From positions 1-12,649 of the forward strand of contig JAGRAY010000035.1 in assembly GCA_020434375.1 (NCBI GenBank): DNA of 12,649 nucleotides, written 5' to 3'. Of this stretch, positions 4,374 to 12,649 are shown piece by piece. Made by a program: the position numbers and the translations under genes. Within the stretch, counting starts at the first letter, position 1; every line of letters begins with the position of its first letter. Source of the stretch: Bdellovibrionales bacterium (GTDB taxonomy: Bacteria > Bdellovibrionota_G > JALEGL01 > JAGRAY01). The notes under the pieces are model-generated. The model saw only the letters and a program-made list of their open reading frames with translations, did not search any database and was not told the origin of the DNA.

Positions 4374-7163
4374 GTGAAACTTCCCGTCAAACGCCGAGCC
4401 GACCTTCATATTTTCCCCAGAGGAGATCAATGGGGTTTTAAAAACCTCTGCTCTTCTAATCCCACTATATTTCTTTCACAACAACTCCGTCAGATTTATA
4501 GTCAATCTCTTGTAAAGTCCTCTGCCAAAGATATTGCGATTTCATTAGCTAACCAGGATAAACCCCCAGAAACATCAACCGTTGAATTGGCCTTAGAAAA
4601 ATTCGATCGTCTACAGTTTTACGAAGGTTTGGCCAGTTCTCAAGAGAGACAACTGTACCTAAGCTCGAAAATGCGTGGGGGCGAACTTTATTTGCCGGAG
4701 CGATTTGCAGATCGACATTCAATAGATAAATTTCTCGAGCATTATCTCACCCACTCAAAGAGCGAACCTCGCCACATTGAAGGCATGTTGCTCCCCCATG
4801 TGTCGAATAAATTATCACACAATGCCTACGCAGAAACATTATCCTATCTAAACAAAGATAATTGGCCTGATCTTTTTATCATTTGTGGCACCTCTCACTA
4901 CGTTGAGAGTCCTAGTCTGTTTTCACATAATGTGATCGGATTTCATGACACTATATATACTCATCAAGCAACCATTAATTACCTTCTGGAAAAACATAAT
5001 CACAATATTACAGTTAATGATCCTATCTTTGTCGTTGAGCATTCATGGCAAACACCTCTTCCTTATCTCGAAGCTCTTGCACACCTTTGGTCAAAAGAAC
5101 TACAAATCGTTCCCTTACTAATGGGAACTTTGAGTTTTAAAGAAGGAATTCAACTTGGTAAAACTCTTAGCGAGATAGCTTGGAATCAAAAACTCAAAGT
5201 ATCGGTAATTGCTAGTGGCGATTTATCCCACTTCGGACATGGATACCAATGGAAGCCTCAGTTTCTAAAGATGTCTAAACGCCATGTCGTGTCTGATGTT
5301 TCTCGTAGCATCGAAAACTATGAAGCCCCAATTTTGGAATCCATCTGTGACCTCGACCATGGCAAGACCGAAAGCAATCTAAAAGAATCTAGTTTTTGTG
5401 CCAAGTCTCAGTTAGGTACTCTCCTTGGCTTTGTCTCTCAGAAAGGTGACATCATAACTCACGATCTGTTTTATAACTTTGCTGAAACAAAACCATTGAC
5501 GAGCAACAATTTTTGGCGACCTTCAGACATTATTGTGAGCACAGCCAGTTTAATATTCTGCTATCCTAAAAGGGAGCTAAAAATAATCGCACATGATCAA
5601 TCCACTCAGCAAAATCTTGTTAAACTTTGCCCAAGAATACTTTTTCATCGAACAAATACAAAAATAATGATTTTTCATCAATGTGACCACACCTGTTTAA
5701 GCTTGAACATCGAGCTGCAAGATATACTCGGCTTACTTATATGCGGAGAACTATTAAATGAGCAGTTCACCGAGCGCTGCTCTTTTCTTGTAGGGCAATC
5801 ATTTGATCAAGATGATATTAGAATGCTAATTCAAACACTAAAGCAATATCAATTGATTCATAGCCCCTTTGATCCCTCAAAAGCACCGATGAATACGAAG
5901 CAAAAAACCTATTCTACTATCAAAGAGGCTCGAACGCATGTTCCCTTTTACAAAAATCGACTTAGGTCAAACAATATCGAATCTATACCCTTGCTTTTCA
6001 AACAAGACGTGATTGCGCACTGGAACAATTTTCAGTCGACACATTTTGATAAACAATTTATTGAAAACAGTGAACTTGTTCGTCGCAGATTGTCTTCAGG
6101 ATCAACAAATAAAAAACCGCTACTATCTATTATTGAAACCACAGTAGATAAGGAAAGACGATTAGGTTATAGAAAAATCAATCCTATTTTTTTTAAACGT
6201 CCTTCGTCTATTAATCGGTTGGCCAATTTTATCGGATCCACAGCTTGTGAACAAGTTCCATACGTTAAATTTACAGATAATGATCTGACTATATCACCTG
6301 GCCACAATCCAACTGACTTGTCACCCGAAGTACTAGATGAATGTATTAACAAGTTACTTTATCATCAGCCGGACTTCATCCATGGTGATCCAGCTTACCT
6401 GTCAGAACTTGGTCGAAGAATTCAGTTTCACGGTCTACATATCAAGTCTATTAAAACAGTAGATTGTGGACACAGCCATCTATGGAGCCCCTACCGGCGT
6501 ATTATCGAAAATGCATTTAAGGCAAGACTTTCAATACGTTACCACAGCAGTGAACTAGGTGATATGGCGGTCACATGTCCAAAAGGATTTCTCCATCTTA
6601 TTGAAGATTGTACCTACTATGAAATTATTAAGGGCACTAAAGATGTGTCTATAGGTGAAACGGGTCTATTGGTCGCGACCACCTTAGACACTAAACTACG
6701 ACCCTTGATACGTTACGTAACAGGTGACTTAGTTGAACTCATCGGTGCCGGTTGCTCTTGTGGCAAACCATTTCGAAGAATCAAATATCAAGGACGGGCA
6801 CATCAGCTCATACAAAAATCAAATGGATCTCTGATTACCTATGATCACATTGACCAACTTTTGTCACTCAGACCTGAGATTCGACATTTTCAACTTCTTA
6901 TAGACGATCACAGTGCAGTCATGTCTATTGTTGAGTCAGTAAATATTGATAAACAACACTTGAAGCAGTTCAAGAGCGATTTATCAAACCTTCTGGATAA
7001 GCCAGTCAAGATCCGACACGTCAAGAAACTTAGAGTAAAGCACATGCAGAAACTTCAAACTATATTGGTAAATAATACGCTTGAGACAAAATACATAAAA
7101 CAAGAACCGTCATATTCTGAAAATAAGCAACATCGATCTGATCAACTCACCACAAATAACTAA
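4374..7163 (+). CDS. PqqD-like–Memo–PqqD-like–PaaK/CapK adenylating fusion protein
   Basis: A 929-residue cytoplasmic protein with four recognisable parts. (1) Residues about 8-88: a winged-helix PqqD-like domain (LHIFPRGDQWGF...IFLSQQLRQIY). (2) Residues about 133-395: a Memo domain (AmmeMemoRadiSam protein B), with the metal-site positions kept: His142 in LPHVSN, His175 in GTSHY, EHS 222-224, His286 in ASGDLSHFG and Cys342 in FCAKSQLGTLLG. (3) Residues about 402-497: a second PqqD-like domain (LSLNIELQDILGLLICGELL...IRMLIQTLKQYQLI). (4) Residues about 510-900: a PaaK/CapK-like AMP-forming domain, with the phosphate loop SSGSTNKKP (574-582), YHSSE (723-727), GETGLL (761-766), RPLIRYVTGDL (776-786), CSCGKPFRR (794-802) and GR 807-808. 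It probably activates a carboxylate as acyl-AMP, perhaps on the small peptide upstream (inference). GTG 4374 is the first start after an in-frame TGA (4341). Its only SD-like sequence is AAAGGGG inside the terminator arm, 13 bases away. Confidence 0.88.
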   Translation: MKLPVKRRADLHIFPRGDQWGFKNLCSSNPTIFLSQQLRQIYSQSLVKSSAKDIAISLANQDKPPETSTVELALEKFDRLQFYEGLASSQERQLYLSSKMRGGELYLPERFADRHSIDKFLEHYLTHSKSEPRHIEGMLLPHVSNKLSHNAYAETLSYLNKDNWPDLFIICGTSHYVESPSLFSHNVIGFHDTIYTHQATINYLLEKHNHNITVNDPIFVVEHSWQTPLPYLEALAHLWSKELQIVPLLMGTLSFKEGIQLGKTLSEIAWNQKLKVSVIASGDLSHFGHGYQWKPQFLKMSKRHVVSDVSRSIENYEAPILESICDLDHGKTESNLKESSFCAKSQLGTLLGFVSQKGDIITHDLFYNFAETKPLTSNNFWRPSDIIVSTASLIFCYPKRELKIIAHDQSTQQNLVKLCPRILFHRTNTKIMIFHQCDHTCLSLNIELQDILGLLICGELLNEQFTERCSFLVGQSFDQDDIRMLIQTLKQYQLIHSPFDPSKAPMNTKQKTYSTIKEARTHVPFYKNRLRSNNIESIPLLFKQDVIAHWNNFQSTHFDKQFIENSELVRRRLSSGSTNKKPLLSIIETTVDKERRLGYRKINPIFFKRPSSINRLANFIGSTACEQVPYVKFTDNDLTISPGHNPTDLSPEVLDECINKLLYHQPDFIHGDPAYLSELGRRIQFHGLHIKSIKTVDCGHSHLWSPYRRIIENAFKARLSIRYHSSELGDMAVTCPKGFLHLIEDCTYYEIIKGTKDVSIGETGLLVATTLDTKLRPLIRYVTGDLVELIGAGCSCGKPFRRIKYQGRAHQLIQKSNGSLITYDHIDQLLSLRPEIRHFQLLIDDHSAVMSIVESVNIDKQHLKQFKSDLSNLLDKPVKIRHVKKLRVKHMQKLQTILVNNTLETKYIKQEPSYSENKQHRSDQLTTNN

Positions 7164-7173
7164 AGATATCATT

Positions 7174-9240
7174 TCACCTACAGCTTCCAACACGTGTTGT
7201 GAGATTAAAAATACATCGAACTTCCAAGTCTTGAGTAAAGTTAACGCTGACCTCTAGCGGCTTTAGTTTAAGTTGTTCGTTGCTAAACTTCAATTTGTGT
7301 CTTCCTTGAGATACGCGAACACCAACAAAAGGAGCGACGCCAATTTTTTGATTATCCAAAAATACGTCAGACCATGGTGTTGTATTTACACTCAACGAAA
7401 TCTTCTTTGCAACTTGAACAGGTTTTCGTCCTAAGCTAGGTAGTTTGACCTTAACATTACGGCGTTTTTTAGTTGGAACTTCTTTTGTTTCTTTCAGCAA
7501 GATAATGTTTTTAACCAACTTTTCTTGGTGATCCATTTGTATCGTCGTGACTTTGCTTTTATAACCCGAAAGTTCTAGTCTTACATTAACCTCATCACCA
7601 ACTCTCACGCTTAGATCGTAAGGCGTTTGATAACCCGTAGATTCATCATTTATATATACATCTGCCCCACCAGGATCAGATTTGATTGTCACCGTTGCCA
7701 TTTGAACTTCAGGTTCTTCTTGAAGTAGCTCGAATTGAACAGGTGCCATTCCGGGTTTCACTTCAATGAGCCTAGCCATTTTTTGATAGCCTTCCTTAGA
7801 TACAATAATTTGAACATCGTTGCCTCGAATCAGCTTCACTGTGGTTGGTGTCACTTGACCCAATTGTTGCTGATCTACCATCACTTTTGCACCATCGGGA
7901 TTTGTTGTAATTGATACGAGAACTTCTGGCGATCTAAATAAAGCGGTAATTTCGTATTCAAATTTTGTCCATGAAATCCACGCACCAATTAAAATGACAA
8001 CTAGAACAAGTAGTCCGACTCTTTTGCGACTCACTTTCTCGTGTGAGCGAACATCCAAATCACTTCTGGGTGAACTCATGAATGACTCTGTATCAGCGCG
8101 TTCAGTTTGTCGATGTTCCCCCACTCTCTTTAATTTGCTCGCAATATCTTCCTGTGGTTCAATCGAAAAAAGCGGATTAACAGCATACACTTTTGACGAC
8201 GGAGCGTCTTCAAATGAACTACCTTTGTCGCTACCTAACTCAAGTTCTGCGTTGCTTAACGTTTTTTCTTCGGTTTCTTTGGCTGCTTGTCTTTCCTCCT
8301 TCGAATGCACTTTAAAATATGATGCAATAAAGTCTGTCAAATCCGTATGAGTTACCCTTTTTTTTGGACCTGTATAATACTTCGTTAAACACTCATTGAT
8401 CGCATCACTAAATTCTTCCCCCGACTGAAAGCGAAGATTCGGATCACGTTGCAGCCCTCTAAGAATTATTGCCTCGAGACTGCTATGAATATTTTCTCTG
8501 AATTGCTTTGGAGAAGGAATAATTCCTTCTCGAATAAGTTTTAGCGCTTGGGGAACAGAATCGGCCTTAAATAGCCTCTCTCCAGTGATAAGCTCATAAA
8601 ATATAATGCCTAATGCATACAAATCGGTTCTAGAGTCTATGGTATTGCCTGATCGCGTTTGCTCAGGTGACATATAGCCCGTCTTTCCTCGAATAACTCC
8701 TGCTTGTGTTTCGTGATTCTGGTTTTCAACTTTCGATATTCCAAAATCTGTAATTTTTATTTCGCCGTCAAATGAAAGTAAAATATTTCCTGGACTTATA
8801 TCGCGATGTACTAAATTTAGTGGATTTCCTGTCTGATCAGATTTTCTATGGGCATAGGCAAGGCCTGATGCAATTTCTCGTATGATATACAAGGCAATAT
8901 AGATAGGCACTTGATCGCCATGTTCTCTAACCTTTCGGAACAGCGCCTGCAATGTTGTGCCGGAAATGTACTCCATGGCGATATAGTAAGATCCTTCAAT
9001 TTTTCCAAACTCCACAATCGAGACAATATTTGGATGATTGAGGAAAACCATGACCTTTGCCTCGTCTGTTAGTAGCGATATAAATTCATCGTCTTTTGAA
9101 AATTGCGGAAGAATTCGCTTAATAGCCAACGTATGAAAATGACCTTCAGCAGTTTTAACCATGGCTTTATAAATTTCTGCCATGCCACCTGCCGCAATCA
9201 TTTCAATCAAAAAATATTTTCCGAAACGTACGGGTCCCAT
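7174..9240 (-). CDS. Membrane-anchored Ser/Thr protein kinase with three PEGA domains
   Basis: A 688-residue Hanks-type kinase. Kinase domain, residues about 6-285: Gly-rich loop AAGGMAEIYKA (16-26), catalytic Lys41 in LAIKRIL, helix-C Glu60, HRDISPGN (145-152) with catalytic Asp147, TDFGIS (164-169) with Asp165, activation segment ending GYMSPEQ (188-194), and the late Arg in NLRFQ. A charged linker (about 290-405) leads to one transmembrane helix (about 408-424, after SRKR). Three extracytoplasmic PEGA repeats follow, starting near residues 439 (VLVSITTNPDGAKVMVD), 514 (MATVTIKSDPGGADVYI) and 613 (ISLSVNTTPWSDVFLD). PEGA domains are thought to bind envelope components, so the kinase may sense the cell surface. 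All catalytic residues are present, so it should be active. ATG 9240 overlaps the stop of the upstream cyclase gene (TAATG), indicating translational coupling. AGAGGA lies 13 bases upstream. Confidence 0.95.
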   Translation of the reverse strand: MGPVRFGKYFLIEMIAAGGMAEIYKAMVKTAEGHFHTLAIKRILPQFSKDDEFISLLTDEAKVMVFLNHPNIVSIVEFGKIEGSYYIAMEYISGTTLQALFRKVREHGDQVPIYIALYIIREIASGLAYAHRKSDQTGNPLNLVHRDISPGNILLSFDGEIKITDFGISKVENQNHETQAGVIRGKTGYMSPEQTRSGNTIDSRTDLYALGIIFYELITGERLFKADSVPQALKLIREGIIPSPKQFRENIHSSLEAIILRGLQRDPNLRFQSGEEFSDAINECLTKYYTGPKKRVTHTDLTDFIASYFKVHSKEERQAAKETEEKTLSNAELELGSDKGSSFEDAPSSKVYAVNPLFSIEPQEDIASKLKRVGEHRQTERADTESFMSSPRSDLDVRSHEKVSRKRVGLLVLVVILIGAWISWTKFEYEITALFRSPEVLVSITTNPDGAKVMVDQQQLGQVTPTTVKLIRGNDVQIIVSKEGYQKMARLIEVKPGMAPVQFELLQEEPEVQMATVTIKSDPGGADVYINDESTGYQTPYDLSVRVGDEVNVRLELSGYKSKVTTIQMDHQEKLVKNIILLKETKEVPTKKRRNVKVKLPSLGRKPVQVAKKISLSVNTTPWSDVFLDNQKIGVAPFVGVRVSQGRHKLKFSNEQLKLKPLEVSVNFTQDLEVRCIFNLTTRVGSCR

Positions 9241-12200
9241 TATAAGTTCATTTTCCTCTTTTCTTCGAAAACGTACCTATTTTGTTTCACATTTTGAAGA
9301 AAACTTTTTCTATACGACGATTCCTGTATTCTGGAAGCCCTCGCCTCAATGAGGCTAAGAAGGCTCCTTAGACAATTGATGGCTTTTTCAGTATATCCGC
9401 ACTCTGAAAGAATTATATAATGATTGATATAAGCTTCTTCCTCGGTACCGTCTGCTCCTTTGCAATTCGAGATCATGTTCATCGCTTGATCACTAAGGCG
9501 AACGGCTTCTAAATGATGTCCATTCAACCAAGAAATTCGCGCTAGGTTGCTCGTAGCTCTAATTTCCGCTGGTAACAACTTCTGAGCGCGAGCTGATGTC
9601 ATTGCCTGTTCTGCAAAATTCTTGGCTTTAGCAAGTTTATCCGAGTCTAACTTTGCAAGTTCTCTGTAAAGCACACTTAAAGAGTTAAGATTCTCACATA
9701 ATAAGTAGTTACTCCCTGCTTTCTTTGCGACCTCTAAACCAGACTCAAAATAGAAAAGTGCTTTGTCGTAGTTTTCAAGATTTAAATAAACGGCTCCCAT
9801 ATTTGCCAAGTCAAATCCCTCACCAGCAAAATCCCGAATATCTCTTCGGATGACCAATGCTTTTTCATAGCAAGAAAGTGCTTCGTCATAAAAACCAAGT
9901 TTATGATGAATAACACCAATATTACCCAGTGTAACCGCCTGTCCTTTTTTAAAGCCTATCGCCATGAATATATCATGGCTTGCTCTTAACTTTCCTAATG
10001 CAAGACTGTACTCTCCTAAGGACCAGTAGACTAAGCCTTGATTCCCTAGAGCATTTCCCTCTCCTTTACGGTTTCCCATATTTTTCATTATTTCTAAAGC
10101 TTCGGCGTAACACTCGAGTGCACGGTCGGACTCGCCAAGATTAAAGTGAACTAAACCAATCGTATTGAGAAATCCTGCTCTCAGCAATATATTATCGTCT
10201 GTGGTGGCAATCTCGAGCCCCAAACCATACAATTCTTTAGCTTTAATATAATCGCCTTGGCTATAATATGAAATGCCTCCACATTTTAACAACTCAGCTT
10301 TTAACTTGGTATCAACCGGTGTTTTCTCAATAATCTTCAAAGCTTTGGTCGTAAACTCTAAAGCCTTACTAAACTTACCCACGGCGTTAAAGAAATTTGC
10401 CCGATGTAGAAATAGCTGGATTGAAACAATTGGCAATTTACTTTCCTCTTCCAATTGTTGTAATTTATCAATACTACCTTGCTGATCTGATCGCCTACCC
10501 AAAACATCACAGAATCTCACTTCAGCATCAATTATTTTCAGTACAGTTGCTTCATCGAATTTAAATTGAAGCATTTCATGGGTAATCTTTAATCCATCGG
10601 CTGCAGAAGATTTCTGTAGACATGCTTCAATGCTCATTAAACCATAACTACGAATTTTATCTACATGACCTGCATTCAAAAAATGCCAATATAAAAGTGG
10701 GGCATGGTCACCAGCATTTTCCCCATAGTATTTTTCAAACACTTCTCCTACAATCGAGTGAAGTATTTTTTTGTTATGATTAAGGATCATGTCATACACA
10801 ACATTTTGAATTAGCACATGTCTAAATAAGAGTGTCTCGCCAATTTCTCCAGAAGTGGATCCGTGACACAAAAACCCATGCCCTACGAGCTGCAAAAGCC
10901 TTTGTTCATATGAATGAGGCGTCCCAATCATACTTTCAGCATTTTCTAAAATTTTTGCTGGAAAACTTTCTCCAATAACAGCTGCAACCATAAGTAAATC
11001 TTTCAAAGGTTTTTCTAGTTTATCAACTCGTCCCATTAAGATACTTTGAACAGAACTTGGAACATTTACTTCTTTCAAGGTTTGATGCAAGATCCAACGC
11101 CCACTGCCATCTCTTTCTAATAGTTTTTGATCAATAAGCGCTTGAATGAGTTCTTCAATAAAAAAGGGGTTACCGTCAGATTTCTGAATAATGAGCTTTT
11201 CATCCTCGGCATCTAAAGTTGCTCCCTCCAAAAGATGGGATAATATATTTTGACTCGCCGAGTAGCCAAGTGCATCTAGCGTTATGGATAAGCCTGCTTC
11301 TTTTGCTAATCCAGCTTTTTCAAATTCGAACTCTGGTCGAAAGCCTAGCAAAAACAATACGGGAACCTTCTGTTGAAAAGCACTTTCGACAACAAATGCT
11401 AGTGTCTCGATTGAAGGTTCATCTGCCCACTGCAAATCATCAAAATAAAGAACCAAAGGAATTTTATAAAGGTGCCAATGTCCATCTGCCAAAGTCTCAA
11501 CAATGTATCGAAAAGCAAGATTCACTTGAGTTCTAAACGAATCTGGATCAAGGTTTAGTAAATCATCTGAATGATCATTTAATACTAAATGGTCATAAAT
11601 TCGTTCGAAGCGCCTTATATGATCCGTTCGAAGATTTTCATTTTCAACATACTTAAACAGTTTATTTTTAGGAATTTGTTTAATAAGGTCGCATATCATT
11701 CCCAAAACTGTGCGATTAGAAACAAATGCCGCTGAACCGTAATATGTTCCATCGACATTTTTTAAAAACTCATGAATTAATCTAGACTTTCCCAGGCCTG
11801 GATGAGCAGAAACAAAACAGAGCCCACTTTGCTTTTTTTTGGTACATTTTTCTAAGACATTTAGCAACTGGCCAAGTTCCTGTTCTCTTCCCACAAATTT
11901 ATTATTTTCAACAATAGGTGATCTTTCCCACTTCTGATGTCGTTTTAAATTAACAGATTCGACACTAAACACAGACACAGGCTCAACTTTTCCCTTAACA
12001 GATATGCTACCTAAATCCTCACAAATAAATCTATCATTTAGAGCTAGTCGTACGTCGTCGCTAATCATGATTCCGTTAAGAGGCGCATTGGACTCTAGGC
12101 GACTCGCCAAATTCACGGCATCTCCCATGACTGTGAAGTCTTGATCTCTCGCCTTACCGATCTTTCCTGTCACAACGAGACCAGAATTAATTCCAATACG

Positions 12201-12608
12201 CATGCCTATTTCGATGCCACGTTGTGCTAAAATATGGTTTACTTCGGTAAATTTCTCTTTCATACCCAAGGCAGCCATAATCGCTTTTTCACAATCTAGT
12301 TCTGAGGAGCGAGTTACACCAAACAATGCCATCATGCGATCCCCTTCATATTTATCAATATAGCCATCATGTTTTTCAATTTCGTGAGTCAAAATTTTAA
12401 AACATCGATCAATGATTAACTGTACATCTTCAGGATCCAACTTTTCGCTCATTGCGGTAAAACCCTGAATATCTAAAAATAGAATGGTTACAATTCTTCT
12501 CTCGCCTTCTTTAAGAGACGTTCTCATGTTTTTTGATTGAATCACATTTGAATGCGACAATTTGTCAAGATCGGAACGAAGGATTTCTGACCAATTTGCG
12601 CTTTGCAT
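9240..12608 (-). CDS. Class III nucleotidyl cyclase–AAA ATPase–TPR regulator
   Basis: A 1122-residue soluble signalling protein. Cyclase domain, residues about 36-218: metal Asp46 in FLDIQGFTAMSE and Asp90 in DKYEGDRMMALFG, transition-state Asn166 and Arg170 in TVMGDAVNLASRLE. Lys86 and Thr159 at the base-selecting positions point to ATP, hence cAMP, as expected for bacterial adenylate cyclases. ATPase domain, about 235-490: Walker A AHPGLGKSRL (268-277; first Gly replaced by Ala), Walker B LVLYFDDLQWAD (385-396) and GNPFFIEEL (479-487). A helical region follows, then TPR repeats from about 735 to 1000. Four of these have an exact 40-residue period (starts near 815, 855, 895 and 935; for example NQGLVYWSLGEYSLAL). 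The repeats probably bind a partner that controls the cyclase. ATG 12608 is fixed by an in-frame TAA just upstream; AAGGAG (12621-12626) lies 12 bases away. It is the first gene of an operon with the PEGA kinase. Confidence 0.94.
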   Translation of the reverse strand: MQSANWSEILRSDLDKLSHSNVIQSKNMRTSLKEGERRIVTILFLDIQGFTAMSEKLDPEDVQLIIDRCFKILTHEIEKHDGYIDKYEGDRMMALFGVTRSSELDCEKAIMAALGMKEKFTEVNHILAQRGIEIGMRIGINSGLVVTGKIGKARDQDFTVMGDAVNLASRLESNAPLNGIMISDDVRLALNDRFICEDLGSISVKGKVEPVSVFSVESVNLKRHQKWERSPIVENNKFVGREQELGQLLNVLEKCTKKKQSGLCFVSAHPGLGKSRLIHEFLKNVDGTYYGSAAFVSNRTVLGMICDLIKQIPKNKLFKYVENENLRTDHIRRFERIYDHLVLNDHSDDLLNLDPDSFRTQVNLAFRYIVETLADGHWHLYKIPLVLYFDDLQWADEPSIETLAFVVESAFQQKVPVLFLLGFRPEFEFEKAGLAKEAGLSITLDALGYSASQNILSHLLEGATLDAEDEKLIIQKSDGNPFFIEELIQALIDQKLLERDGSGRWILHQTLKEVNVPSSVQSILMGRVDKLEKPLKDLLMVAAVIGESFPAKILENAESMIGTPHSYEQRLLQLVGHGFLCHGSTSGEIGETLLFRHVLIQNVVYDMILNHNKKILHSIVGEVFEKYYGENAGDHAPLLYWHFLNAGHVDKIRSYGLMSIEACLQKSSAADGLKITHEMLQFKFDEATVLKIIDAEVRFCDVLGRRSDQQGSIDKLQQLEEESKLPIVSIQLFLHRANFFNAVGKFSKALEFTTKALKIIEKTPVDTKLKAELLKCGGISYYSQGDYIKAKELYGLGLEIATTDDNILLRAGFLNTIGLVHFNLGESDRALECYAEALEIMKNMGNRKGEGNALGNQGLVYWSLGEYSLALGKLRASHDIFMAIGFKKGQAVTLGNIGVIHHKLGFYDEALSCYEKALVIRRDIRDFAGEGFDLANMGAVYLNLENYDKALFYFESGLEVAKKAGSNYLLCENLNSLSVLYRELAKLDSDKLAKAKNFAEQAMTSARAQKLLPAEIRATSNLARISWLNGHHLEAVRLSDQAMNMISNCKGADGTEEEAYINHYIILSECGYTEKAINCLRSLLSLIEARASRIQESSYRKSFLQNVKQNRYVFEEKRKMNL
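9690..10170 (-). repeat. 120-bp period from tandem TPR coding units
   Basis: Inside the cyclase gene, at least four consecutive TPR units repeat with a period of exactly 40 codons. Each contains a (N)xxGxVxxxLgxxxxAL core (residues about 815, 855, 895 and 935). The DNA copies have diverged, so this is protein-level repetition, not a recent duplication. Confidence 0.7.
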
Positions 12609-12649
12609 AATTTAGCACAACTCCTTGATGATCTTACAAATACCTTCTA

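Noticed and set aside
7188..7199. Perfect 12-base palindrome CAACACGTGTTG near the convergent stops at 7163/7174.
   Set aside because: It lies inside the last kinase codons (TTRVG), has no loop or T run for termination, and I see no second copy that would suggest an operator.
7994..8350. A 118-codon open frame antisense to the kinase linker region.
   Set aside because: It is Ser/Leu-rich, has no family resemblance and no ribosome binding site, and mirrors the low-complexity linker. The kinase frame is clearly the real one.
1..12649. Search for CRISPR arrays, tRNA/rRNA genes, insertion sequences, attachment sites and integrases.
   Set aside because: No regularly spaced direct repeats, cloverleaf sequences, transposase or integrase motifs were seen, and the peptide locus shows no flanking mobile element.

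Overview
The window is chromosomal-looking bacterial DNA of low G+C. It carries ten well-supported or likely protein genes, one doubtful small ORF and no RNA genes. The gene mix suggests a Gram-negative predatory or delta-like lineage (Bdellovibrionota/Oligoflexia or a Myxococcota relative). The reasons are a Hanks-type kinase with an HRDISPGN loop and PEGA repeats, a cyclase-AAA-TPR regulator, a HAMP-only membrane protein of delta-proteobacterial style, and a proteobacterial CPFC glutaredoxin. The assignment is inference; no marker gene is present.

Layout. Positions 1-1344 hold a GGQ release-factor-like protein (+), a host-attachment-family protein (-) and a glutaredoxin with a hydrophobic N-terminus (+). 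The last two are divergent, and their best promoters sit so close to the start codons that one or both mRNAs may be leaderless. Positions 1372-3242 hold two minus-strand genes: a two-helix membrane protein with a HAMP domain but no output domain, and a SAM-methyltransferase with an unrecognised N-terminal half. From 3360 the strand switches to plus, starting with a CNHC thioredoxin/peroxiredoxin-like protein.

The most interesting region is 3936-7163. A 48-residue peptide gene has a good ribosome binding site, a charged leader-like N-terminus and a C-terminal part ending in Cys. A strong intrinsic terminator follows it, and five bases later a 929-residue enzyme begins at GTG. I read that enzyme as a PqqD-like winged-helix domain, a Memo domain with its metal-site residues, a second PqqD-like domain and a PaaK/CapK-type adenylating domain. 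Peptide, terminator and then a modifying enzyme with RRE-like domains is the usual layout of a RiPP (ribosomally made, post-translationally modified peptide) locus. I do not recognise this enzyme combination from any described RiPP class. The RiPP reading is inference; the domain calls rest on visible motifs.

Positions 7174-12608 (-) are a two-gene signalling operon. A class III nucleotidyl cyclase fused to an AAA-type ATPase and TPR repeats is followed, with a TAATG stop/start overlap, by a membrane-anchored Ser/Thr kinase with three periplasmic PEGA domains. The coupling suggests the two proteins are made together and work in one pathway. The enzyme gene and the kinase gene converge with only ten bases between their stop codons.
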